Assembly: GCF_000313135.1 (NCBI RefSeq)
Contig: NW_004457323.1
Location: 366,764-377,974 of the forward strand
Direction of reading: 5' to 3'
Origin: Acanthamoeba castellanii str. Neff
Lineage: Eukaryota > Discosea > Longamoebia > Acanthamoebidae
DNA: 11,211 nucleotides
Shown: positions 1-7,247 of the stretch, one piece after another
How positions within the stretch are numbered: the first letter of the stretch is position 1
Layout of the letters: each line of letters opens with the position of its first letter
The notes under the pieces: model-generated
What the model was told of the DNA's origin: nothing
What the model saw: the letters and a program-made list of their open reading frames with translations, nothing else
Databases searched by the model: none
Made by a program: the position numbers and the translations under genes

Positions 1-408
1 ACGACACGCTGCCAGGCGCCAAAGAGGTAATGCCGTCACATGACTGTGTTTTGACATACAAGTATATAGAATAGGTATGAAAGACCATATCTAATCTACT
101 CTTAATGTCGTCAGGCCTACATGGAGCAGCTCAACTCGTTCATCATCACCAACAAGGCCGGTCTGGAGCAGTTCTACCAGAAGCTGGTGTCGGGCGCCCA
201 GCGAGGTAAGGCGGCCATGACCCAGGTGCCGGTCAAGGCCAAGCAGCGATCGCTGGCCGTCGTCCACCAGTGGCTCGAGGCCAACCTGGCGGCACTAGAG
301 CAGACTCTGCTCAATGATGAGAAGAACGGCGACAGTCACCAGGACCAGGAGCTGGTCGAGCAGCTCAAGGAAGTGCTCGCCTCGCTGGGGGATGACACCA
401 GTGTGTAA
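1..408 (+). CDS. RasGAP-domain protein, C-terminal end (partial gene)
   Basis: This is the 3' end of a gene that begins outside the window. I read two exons, 1-26 and 115-408, joined over an 88-nt GT-AG intron (donor at 27, acceptor AG at 113-114, preceded by a branch-like CTAAT/TTAAT stretch). The join is in phase 0 and reads DTLPGAKE then AYMEQLNSFIITNK, ending at TAA 406-408. The pattern KE-x-YM-x2-LNSFI-x2-NK-x3-x-F resembles the last helices of Ras GTPase-activating domains, which switch off Ras-type GTPases at membranes. After it come about 65 residues rich in Ala, Gln, Leu and Glu, probably helical. The catalytic arginine finger would lie upstream, so activity cannot be judged. The family call rests on a short motif and is moderate; the exon structure is more secure. 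Confidence 0.6.
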
Positions 409-611
409 GTACCACTACATCACGGCCATGTAAGTAAGAAGAAGAGGCAGGCTTCTGTAACGACCAATACAACAAATTTTGACAGCATACATTGTTTTTT
501 CGGTCGATCAACACGAATATCCCGCCCTATGTTACACACATTTATAAAGTGCTTTGTTGTTCAGTTGTTTGGGAACCGGTGTGGTGAACAGGTTGGCATG
601 TTGTTTTTAGA
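409..611. other. Downstream flank with no recognised gene
   Basis: No convincing coding frame, tRNA or canonical AATAAA signal is seen after the stop of the RasGAP-like gene. The stretch includes AT-rich sequence (about 470-550), presumably 3' UTR and transcription end of that gene. The string GGGAACCG at 571-578 also occurs at the start of both 253-bp elements further right and may be a fragment of a third copy, but it is too short to be sure. Confidence 0.4.
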
Positions 612-864
612 TTGGTTGGGAACCGCTCAGCCCCTCGGAATAGAGGGACGAGCAGGCCACCACTTTAAGTGATGTATACTATGAACCGGAGATACAATTC
701 TGCGGTTGGTAATGCCTTTCCCCAATCCCCCACCTGGCTACTTCAACACTGGGCCTTCATCAACCATTGTGGGAAGCTATCTGCCTTTTGGCCTAAACGC
801 CCACAGCACCAAGGAAAAAGAAAGAACGAAAAGTTAAAAAAATAGAATCAAGAACGAAAGCAAA
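612..864 (+). repeat. 253-bp structured element, copy 1
   Basis: This is a diverged direct copy of 1343-1595, with the same overall length and an offset of about 731 bp. Shared blocks include the 5' stretch TTGGTTGGGAACCGCTCAG, GAATAGAGG, CGAGCAGGCCACC, ACTTCAAC, CTGGGCCTTC, CATTGTGGGA and the A-rich tail motif AGAACGAAAGCAAA. Hairpins by eye: 625-628/650-653 (GCTC/GAGC) enclosing 632-636/643-647 (CCCTC/GAGGG); 658-664/668-674 with one C-A mismatch; 684-688/703-707 (AACCG/CGGTT); and 768-773/800-805 (TGTGGG/CCCACA). The same helices form in copy 2 with different bases. The A-rich 3' end would suit a retroposed short element (SINE) or a duplicated noncoding RNA gene. Strand is a guess from that tail. 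No target-site duplication was found. Confidence 0.6.
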
Positions 865-1342
865 GTGCTCACACTGTGATGGTCCCACAATTGCTGAGGA
901 GGCTGGGTATCATCCCCACACCAAGGCAAGCCTCCAGAATTGAGGTGTGAGCTGGTGCATTAGTTGATGGGCCACTTCGATACAACCAACAAGATGTTAA
1001 TGATCACCCGTGACGTGGGGCGCAGTGTGGTGGCCTCTCACAAGAAGGGGCTCAGGCCAAAGAGGGTTATGCGCCCCTGTGGCGAGGCCGCCCACATCAC
1101 CCTGTGCCATTCTAACCCGTGACCCAACCACCGGCTTTTTGGTTTCTTTTTGGTTGATGTGGTGTGCAGTGATCGCACCAGTTTGTGGTGCTCCAAACAC
1201 AACACAAAGAGGGGGCCAACCATCAGTGTTGTTGATGTTGGCATTGAGCTGGTACAGTGAAGTGACGCTGGCCACAGATATTATTTATCATAGCTGATGA
1301 GGTGCTGATGTTGCATATAGGTGTACAAGGATTGTCATTGGG
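865..1342. other. Hairpin-rich spacer between the two elements, no convincing gene
   Basis: Both strands carry open frames of 90-95 codons near 1000-1300, but they overlap one another, have no recognisable domain and look accidental. What stands out is inverted complementarity: 867-874/945-952 (GCTCACAC/GTGTGAGC) enclosing 898-904/929-935 (GGAGGCT/AGCCTCC); 1017-1024/1070-1077 (GGGGCGCA/TGCGCCCC) enclosing 1031-1036/1054-1059; 1092-1099/1155-1162 (CCACATCA/TGATGTGG); 1175-1180/1186-1191 (GCACCA/TGGTGC); and 1215-1225/1233-1242 with one bulged C. Such spacing could reflect noncoding RNA genes or the body of a non-autonomous element whose ends are the two repeats. No tRNA, snRNA or snoRNA signature was recognised. 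Confidence 0.4.
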
Positions 1343-1595
1343 TTGGTTGGGAACCGCTCAGCTCCTAGGAATAGAGGAACGAGCAGGCCACCTCTTTCAG
1401 AGGTGTAAACTGTGAACCTGTTCGCTCTTGCTACTAAGGGTTGATTCTTGTACTGAACCAGGTACTCCACCTGACTACTTCAACTCTGGGCCTTCTTCAC
1501 TCATTGTGGGACGCCTTGGCGTTTTGCTGAACCCACACAGATAAGAGAAAAGAAGAACGAAATGTTTGGAAAACGAACAAAAGAACGAAAGCAAA
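1343..1595 (+). repeat. 253-bp structured element, copy 2
   Basis: Partner of 612-864. Hairpins: 1356-1359/1381-1384 (GCTC/GAGC) enclosing 1363-1366/1375-1378 (TCCT/AGGA); 1389-1395/1399-1405 (CACCTCT/AGAGGTG, perfect, 3-nt loop); 1415-1419/1438-1442 (AACCT/GGGTT, including one G-U on the plus strand); and 1505-1510/1532-1537 (TGTGGG/CCCACA) enclosing 1511-1515/1518-1522 (ACGCC/GGCGT). It ends in an A-rich stretch and stops about 50 bp from the stop codon of the minus-strand acid phosphatase gene, so that gene's 3' UTR may read into it antisense. It is either a mobile short element or a noncoding RNA gene duplicated with copy 1. Confidence 0.6.
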
Positions 1596-1646
1596 AATTC
1601 CTGCCCTGTGCACGTTCGGTGTGCGCGATCAAAAGTTAAAACGGTA

Positions 1647-3816
1647 TCAGACGCCAGAGGCTTGTGTGGGTTGCTCGGCGGCGGCCTCCTTCTCCTTCTC
1701 GGTGCCGTCGGCCTTCTTATTGTCTTCTTCTTCTTCTTCACCGTCGTCGTGATCATAGTCACCGTTGGTCGAGGCCTCTTCTTCGATTCCGATCCGGTGC
1801 GCCTCGGGGTCGTCCCCATCGTCGCCGATCTCGTAGTGGGCGCCGCCCAGCGGCTGCATGGGGATCATCTGGATTCGGCGCCGCTGGCGCCTGCGGAGGT
1901 AGATCACCAGCAACACGCCCAGCGCGATCACGTTGACCATGGCCAGCACGAAGAGCAGCAGCAGCAGACTGCCATTCCACTGCATCAGCAGATGGAAGTC
2001 GAGCACGGGCAGCGCACGCTCCCTGGAATCAGTCCGAATCAAAGAGAAGAAAGAGGTGAGTTAGATTGATGATTCTTTGATGGTAAGTGGAGTTGTGAAG
2101 TTGGTGTGGGGTTGTACGTACTTTCGCTTGCTGTGGGAAGAGTAGAGCTGGGCGCCGGTTTCGTCGTAGAAGGTGGCGGTCATGTTGTCCTTGCCAAGGA
2201 AGAGCGACATGAAGCCGGCGCCGTCGTGATGGAAGTACGACTCCAGCAGGGCACTGGACGACACGACCCACGACCAGACGTCGAGTTAGTCGCACACGAG
2301 AGAGCGCCAACAGCACAGCAGGGCGCGATATGTGCTTGGTGTACCTTTCCTGGGAGCGCGTCAAGAGCTTGACTCGAGAGCCAGCGCCGGACACGAAGTA
2401 CTGTACATTGTTGAACATGACGTGCTCAAGGTCGTGTACGTGACTGATGTGCGAACGTCATCATCAAAGAGTCATCGTGAGTCGGTCGTCACGTGGTTGA
2501 GGAGACACGCACATGAGAGTGAAGTGAGGCTCTCTCAGAGTAGTCGACGTACCCTGAAATATAGGCCGAAGCTTCGTGCTGCTCCAGAAGCGGTTGGATG
2601 GTGGCCTGCAGCTCTCTGTGCCCACCAAGGAATTCGTTTTGGCCATCGACCTTGTGGCCGGAGAAGACTGGATGGTGCCCAAAGACGATCAGCCAGTCCT
2701 TCTTGGGCACCTTCTTGAACTCGGCCTTGGCCCACTCCAATTGCCCCTGCATTTCACCGAGCCACACGTGCACTCGTGTCAGCAAGGCAAGAACAGGTAG
2801 TTGCACGCAGAGCTGGGAATAGCACAGTCGCCGCACCTCCCAGTGCTGGTCTCGGAGTTGGTTGCGCATTTCTTCGTTTTGCGGGTAGTTGTAGTACTCG
2901 TTCACGAAGGGAGTCGTGTCGATCACGACTGTGAGAGGAAGAAGGAGTGAGCAACGCATGCGATGCGAATTCGCGGCGCGGGCAAGGATGTGGACACGCA
3001 CTGAAGGTGGCTCGAATGTCGCCGGTCACGGGCAGGGAGAAAGTGTAGTTTCTCCCGGGCATGTGCCATCGTGGATCGGCCTTGTACTTCAGCTGTGCGT
3101 CCACCTGTATTGTACGACACGCACACAAGAAGATAGAGGCGCCACCGTCAGCGTTAACATTCGGCATTGGCATTCAAAAAGGACGAAGACGAAGACGAAG
3201 AAGCTTACGTTGCCCTGGTAGTCGTGGTTGCCGAGCATCTGGTACCATCGCTTCTGCAGCGCCTCTCCGGTGTACATATTTACTGTGACAATAGTTGGTC
3301 AAGAGGGAGGAGGCTTAGCGCTGCCTATCCGGTGGATGAAGTGGTAGGTGGGGGAGTCATACCAAAGGAAGTGGCCCACTTGGGGTCGGTCGTGGACTGC
3401 ACTCCGTCTTCGTAGAAGTTGTCGCCCACCGACACCACGAACTGGATCTTCTCCCTGTTGGCAAGTCATGAGAGAATGAGTTAGTTGCAGTCTTTTTGTT
3501 CTCGAAATCGGAAAATAGAAATAACAAATAAGAGAATGCCCAGTTGGTGAGGATGGCAAGCGTACTGCAGGCCAACTTGGGCCATGGCCTGGGCTACAGC
3601 AGCTTGGGTGGGAGCATACGTGGGATTGTCCCCGCTGCCCCAGTCGCCAATAACAAGGAACGAGATACCCTGCTCGCTTCGTTCTATTGTCGTCGATGCG
3701 GGCGTGGATGTGGCGAGTAGAGGCGAGAAAGACAGAATGTGAAAGAGGAGAAAGAGTAGAAGGAAGTGAAGAGCCAAGGAAGGAGATGGAGAGTTGCTGC
3801 TAAAGATGTTTCTCAT
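1647..3816 (-). CDS. Purple (tartrate-resistant type) acid phosphatase with C-terminal membrane anchor
   Basis: A binuclear-metal phosphomonoesterase probably facing the cell exterior or lysosome lumen. Nine exons, in transcript order: 3816-3566, 3454-3363, 3282-3209, 3104-3002, 2928-2837, 2746-2553, 2443-2345, 2253-2122, 2022-1647; all GT-AG, joining in phase to 470 residues. Start ATG 3816-3814 is followed by a hydrophobic signal peptide (about 15-35). The TRAP motifs appear in order: GDWG (57-60), GDNFY (94-98), GNHD (132-135), GHHP (227-230) and GHVH (269-272), so every expected Fe/metal ligand (Asp58, Asp95, Tyr98, Asn133, His228, His270, His272) is present. Sequons NYT, NMT and NGS suggest glycosylation. 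Unlike secreted ACP5-type enzymes it continues into a membrane helix (about 364-388), an Arg-rich stop-transfer and an acidic cytoplasmic tail of about 75 residues. Intron 2836-2747 is 90 nt and stop-free, so a 30-residue-longer isoform is possible. Divergent from PSMD13. Confidence 0.9.
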
Positions 3817-4169
3817 CTTGCAGATGTGCGATCGCGTTGTGGAGATGCTTGAAGATTTTTACAGTAGGATGAAAATCGGTGATGTTTGGAAGAATCGCAA
3901 GGGTTCAGCTGTCCATCCAGTCTTTTGATTGATAGATCGCTCGGCGTCTCTGACTGCTGAGCCACCAGCGTTCCACTTTTCTCGCCTCGCTTGTCAAAGC
4001 AGCTTTGGGCCGCAAGACCATTCTTGTCGACCTCTACCAGGCCAGACTGCCAAAACCAAGCAGGACGCCAGCGAGACCTTCGCTGTGGGTGAAAAGATCG
4101 AGCCGCAGAAGGAAACGAACACTGATCTTGTCATCAGAAGAAGATAAGAAGATAGACAAACACAAAGAG
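3817..4169. promoter_or_regulatory. Divergent promoter region, acid phosphatase (-) / PSMD13 (+)
   Basis: The start codons of two head-to-head genes are 353 bp apart, so both promoters and 5' UTRs should lie here. No TATA box or known factor site could be named with confidence. The frame of the PSMD13 ATG stays open upstream to about 4005 but has no ATG there, and a frame at 3929-4147 ends in a stop before the gene. I treat both as untranslated leader. A purine-rich run (about 4107-4170) directly precedes the PSMD13 ATG. Confidence 0.5.
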
Positions 4170-5691
4170 ATGGAAGCTGCCAGGAAGTATTTGGAGGATT
4201 CTGTGGCCGCGCTGACGGGCCAGAGCCCTGAATTGGCTGTAAGTATCAGGAGCTGCTCGATCTCTTTGAGAGGAGGTACGCAACCGCAAGATCCCACACT
4301 TTGATCACTGTGATCGCCTGTGCAGTGTTTGCCGCATTGCTGTGCATTGCAATTGGAATGCGTTGATTGACTGCTGATCCAATAAATTATGCTCGATATT
4401 GTTTAGGCTCTGGCACAACCTCACCACCCAGTTGCTGGAGCTGGTGAACCACCCTCACCTCAAGGAATCGCCACAGCTGATCCCCCTCTACACCGATTTC
4501 ATCAAGCACTTTGAATCCAAGATCAATCAGCTCAGCTTCGTTCACATCATTCTCGCCATCTCCAAGGCCTACCGCGGTACTGCTATGCTCAGCTCAGCAG
4601 TGATCTTCAAGACCACTCTAACCGATTGCTGCAACGCAGACCCGGTGGAGACTATCAAGTTCTTGGAGGGCGTGGCGACGAAGGTGTCGGGAGCCGAGGG
4701 CAGCCCTGATGCCTACCTGCTGGTGCGTTCGGTGATCGCCCAGCTCAAGCTGCAGGACCCCAAGAACCGAGAGGAGACCAAGGAGCTGCTCGAGTCCATC
4801 CAGACTGGCCTCGACGGCGTGGCCGGCATCGACACCTCGGTCTATGCCAACTACTACAAGGCTCAGGCCATCTATCACAAGGCTGCCGGTCTCTCTGCCG
4901 AGTTCTACCGAAACGCTCTCCTCTACCTCTCTTACACCGCGATCGAGTCCCTCTCGGAGCAGGAAAGGCTCCAGATGGCCTTCGATCTCGGCATCTCTGC
5001 CCTGGTTGGCGAGGACATCTACAGCTTTGGCGACCTTGTACGACACGCTTCCTTTCCTGCCACCTGCTGTCATGACGCGTTCACGTCCGTATGAGTGCTC
5101 ACCCGACTCTTCTTCTTCTTCTTCTTCGCGTAGTTGGCGCACCCTATCGTGGATTCGCTTCTGGGCACGCAAGGCGAGTGGCTGCACCACCTGCTTCACG
5201 CCTTTAACAAGGGTGATATCCACACGTACGAGCAGCTCGTGGCGAAGTACGAGCAGCAGCTGGCCAGCCAACCCATCCTCGTCCAGCACGTCGACCGAAT
5301 GAAGGAGAAGATCTCCATTCTCTGCCTCATCGAGCTCATCTTCGCGCGCCAGGCCATCGACAGGAGTGTCCCTCTCTCTGCCATCGCTGAGACCACCAAG
5401 GTCGGCCTTGACATGGTACGCCACGACCACACACTCCCACGACACACGATCAGCGCGACTGACGTTGATTGATTGCAGGTCGAGCTGCTGGTGATGAAGG
5501 CGCTCTCGCTCAAGCTGTTGAAGGGCAAGATCGACCAGCTCAACCAGACCTTCAACGTGACGTGGGTGCAGTCGCGCGTGCTCAGCCTGGACCACATCAA
5601 GAAGATGAGGGACAACCTCCAGGACTGGACGAAGAAGGTCAACCAGACCTCCCTCTACATCGAACAGGGCACCCCCGAGCCTGTCATCTAA
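4170..5691 (+). CDS. PSMD13: 26S proteasome non-ATPase regulatory subunit 13 (Rpn9)
   Basis: PCI-domain subunit of the lid of the 19S regulatory particle, which recognises and deubiquitinates proteasome substrates. Exons: 4170-4275, 4407-4576, 4640-5037, 5134-5415, 5479-5691 (TAA 5689-5691). Family landmarks: an N-terminal YQELLDLFERR-LWHNLT block, helical repeats, DPVETIKFLEGV, the GEDIYSFGDLLAHPI block, KISILCLIELIF, and a C-terminal winged helix with VELLVMKALS and TWVQSRVL. The model gives about 389 residues, near the 376-386 usual for the family. Exon 1 is one base short: codons from ATG 4170 are in frame up to PELA (4238), but YQELL from 4244 is in another frame and a TGA at 4229-4231 closes that frame just upstream. 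A missing base at about 4232-4243 would restore the family sequence, so a sequencing error is likeliest. Intron 4577-4639 (63 nt, branch-like CTAAC) is stop-free and in frame. Identity is secure; exon 1 is uncertain. Confidence 0.9.
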
Positions 5692-5868
5692 TGATACCTC
5701 ACCATCATCCACTGTCTTCTCTTGTTCGTCAATTCCATGAACATATCGTTTTCCACTCCATCATGGTGCAGTGATGACTTGTTGTCATCTTCTTCTTCGT
5801 GTTCGAAAGATTTTCTGCCCGAAGCAACACCTGCATCAGCGATAGATGAGGAAGAAGAAGGTCATCAT

Positions 5869-7043
5869 CTATCTCTTTCCTGTGCCGCCAGGCTTCCTGT
5901 TCATGTACTGTCTGTATTCTCGCTTCTGTTTCACCTTGACGGCACCCTGTGCGTTGCCTGCAGTGTGAGAGAAGAAGAAGAGGGCGAGCTTTAGTACGTC
6001 GTGCATTGCGGAGGGCAAGTGCGGTGTGGTGGCGCGCGCGCACACACACACAAACACACACCACACAATACCTTCGACCTGCTTGCCCTTGGTTGTTTCG
6101 AAGCCCACGGGCAGGCCCATCGCGGCCATCATGGCTTCCATGGAGCCCTCCTCGTACTTGCTCTGCGGCATCTTTGCCTCCTCCTTCTCCTGTTCCTCGG
6201 CGTCGGCCTTGTCCCTCGACTTGGAGCGCGAATTGCGTCTCCTCTCACTGCACGCGCCAAAGAGGAGCCCAAGCGCGTTAGCACATTGTGCCGCATTACA
6301 CCACCCACGCACGCACGCACGAACACGACACACGACACGCGACACGCGACACACACGACACACATGACACACACGACACACACGAGAAAGAAGAGTTACC
6401 TGGAGAGACTCCGCCTTCTCTCGCGCTCCCGCTCTCGCTCCCGGTGCTCGTCCATGTCCCGATCCCTTTCTCGGTCTCTGTCTCGCCTGTCGCGCTGTTC
6501 GCGCTCCCGCTCCCGCTCCCTCTCGCGGTCCCTCCCGGATCCTCTGTCTCTGTCCCTGTCTCGCTCTCGCTCCCGCTCGCGATCCCTGTCCACGTCGCCT
6601 CGATCACGCTCGCGGTCGCGGTCGCGGTCGCGGTAGCCACCGTCGCGATCGCGCTCGCGGCCTCTGTCTCGCTCCCTCTCCCTGTCTCTGTCCCTGCCGT
6701 CGCGACGGGAGTCCTCGCCTCTGCACATACGCACGCAATGGTGTGAGTGTCCGCCTTGGCTGGTTCGCTTTTAGCGCCATGGCCGGCTCAACAAAGCGAT
6801 GGCGGTGGGTGGTTGTTACCTTGAGTGCTCGCTAAAGCGTCGAGATTCGTCCTCCCTGCGCGACCTCTTGTCCCTCGCTACGTCGCGATCGTCGCTACGC
6901 CCATCTGCTCAGTGATAAAAATCAACAAATATTCCACCGCCACAACGACCGGAATAAAACGGCTGCATTAACTTGGGGGGGCGAAAGAAGGCTTGGTTAC
7001 CTCGTTCTTTAGATCGAGACCTCGAACGCTTCCTTGAACTCAT
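5869..7043 (-). CDS. SNRNP27: U4/U6.U5 small nuclear ribonucleoprotein 27 kDa protein
   Basis: Component of the spliceosomal tri-snRNP, nuclear. Exons in transcript order: 7043-7001, 6904-6820, 6720-6400, 6247-6072, 5957-5869, all GT-AG, summing to 714 nt and 237 residues; ATG 7043-7041, TAG 5871-5869. The conserved family tail is complete: MAAMGLPVGFETTKGKQVEG (190-209) followed by KVKQKREYRQYMNRK (216-230). The N-terminus starts MSSRKRSRSRSKER and runs into exon 3, almost purely Arg-Asp, Arg-Glu and Arg-Ser dipeptides (about 50-150), a disordered phosphorylatable tract. Human SNRNP27 is about 155 residues, so this copy is enlarged mainly there. Introns 6248-6399 and 5958-6071 carry GT-rich simple repeats on the sense strand. 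Intron 5958-6071 is 114 nt, in frame and stop-free; retention would split the conserved block after VEG. It diverges from the Plus3 gene. Confidence 0.88.
6031..6067 (-). repeat. Alternating GC/GT dinucleotide tract inside SNRNP27 intron 4
   Basis: The plus strand reads a CG run passing into CA repeats, so the transcript carries a GU-rich tract followed by GC repeats just after the donor at 6071. Alternating purine-pyrimidine DNA of this kind can adopt Z-form, and GU-rich intronic RNA can bind splicing regulators; both are general knowledge, not shown here. Confidence 0.7.
6307..6384 (-). repeat. GTGTCGT-type degenerate repeat in SNRNP27 intron 3
   Basis: The plus strand shows CACGACA/CGACAC units with variants such as CACATGACAC. 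In the sense of the gene this reads GTGTCGT repeats just inside the donor at 6399. Similar runs in the same sense orientation lie in an intron of the Plus3 gene (10869-10926), with a shorter one in acid phosphatase intron 7 (about 2254-2273). Confidence 0.7.
6409..6715 (-). repeat. Coding Arg-Asp/Arg-Glu repeat tract of SNRNP27
   Basis: Near-periodic six-base units encode RD and RE dipeptides in exon 3. The complementary strand reads as a long SR-like open frame purely because of codon complementarity. Such tracts expand and contract easily, so its length may vary between strains or assemblies. Confidence 0.8.
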
Positions 7044-7247
7044 CTGGGTCGGCTGGGCGGTACACAGAAAACGATTTTGATTCTGTTGATTTGCGCCAGG
7101 CAAGAAAAAGCAGAGAAATGGAATTGGGATTTTTCTTTTCTCATTTTATTATTTTGGCGGGAAACGCAAACTCGTCCATTTCCTGCAACGCTTTTCTTCT
7201 CTTCCTTTGAACACGACGGCCAAGTAGCGGTCGTGTAGCGCGTCGTC
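7044..7247. promoter_or_regulatory. Divergent promoter with E2F-like site, SNRNP27 (-) / Plus3-domain gene (+)
   Basis: The proposed start codons are 204 bp apart and face away from each other. The sequence TTTGGCGGGAAA at 7153-7164 exactly fits the classical E2F/DP binding site and sits next to an AT-rich run (about 7141-7155) that could act as an initiator region. If real, it would link expression of both nuclear genes to the G1/S programme. Only the match is seen; occupancy is inferred. If the plus gene starts at the later ATG 7458, the promoter region extends into what I call exon 1. Confidence 0.5.

Noticed and set aside
625..658. Resemblance of both 253-bp copies to helix 8 of SRP RNA (GGAA followed by AGCAGG)
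   Set aside because: The supported stem and 6-8 nt loop differ from the SRP tetraloop helix, a second hairpin follows immediately where SRP RNA has none, and no Alu-domain motif was found.
775..805. GCCTTTTGGCCTAAAC, reminiscent of U2 or U5 snRNA loops
   Set aside because: It is not conserved in the second copy, and no branch-recognition, Sm-site or flanking snRNA structure is present.
997..1297. Overlapping open frames of 92 and 95 codons on opposite strands
   Set aside because: No domain, no convincing splice continuation and composition unlike the nearby genes. The hairpins are the better explanation of this region.
3929..4169. Possible coding leader upstream of PSMD13
   Set aside because: One frame ends in a stop at 4145-4147; the frame in line with the gene has no ATG upstream, and the family N-terminus fits ATG 4170.
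4618..5712. Open frame of 364 codons on the minus strand across PSMD13
   Set aside because: It is antisense to conserved PSMD13 exons and crosses their introns. It arises from third-position GC bias and has no domain of its own.
6001..6636. Plus-strand frame rich in Arg-Ser repeats, like an SR protein
   Set aside because: It is the complement of the RD/RE tract of SNRNP27, has no RNA-recognition motif, and crosses SNRNP27 introns.
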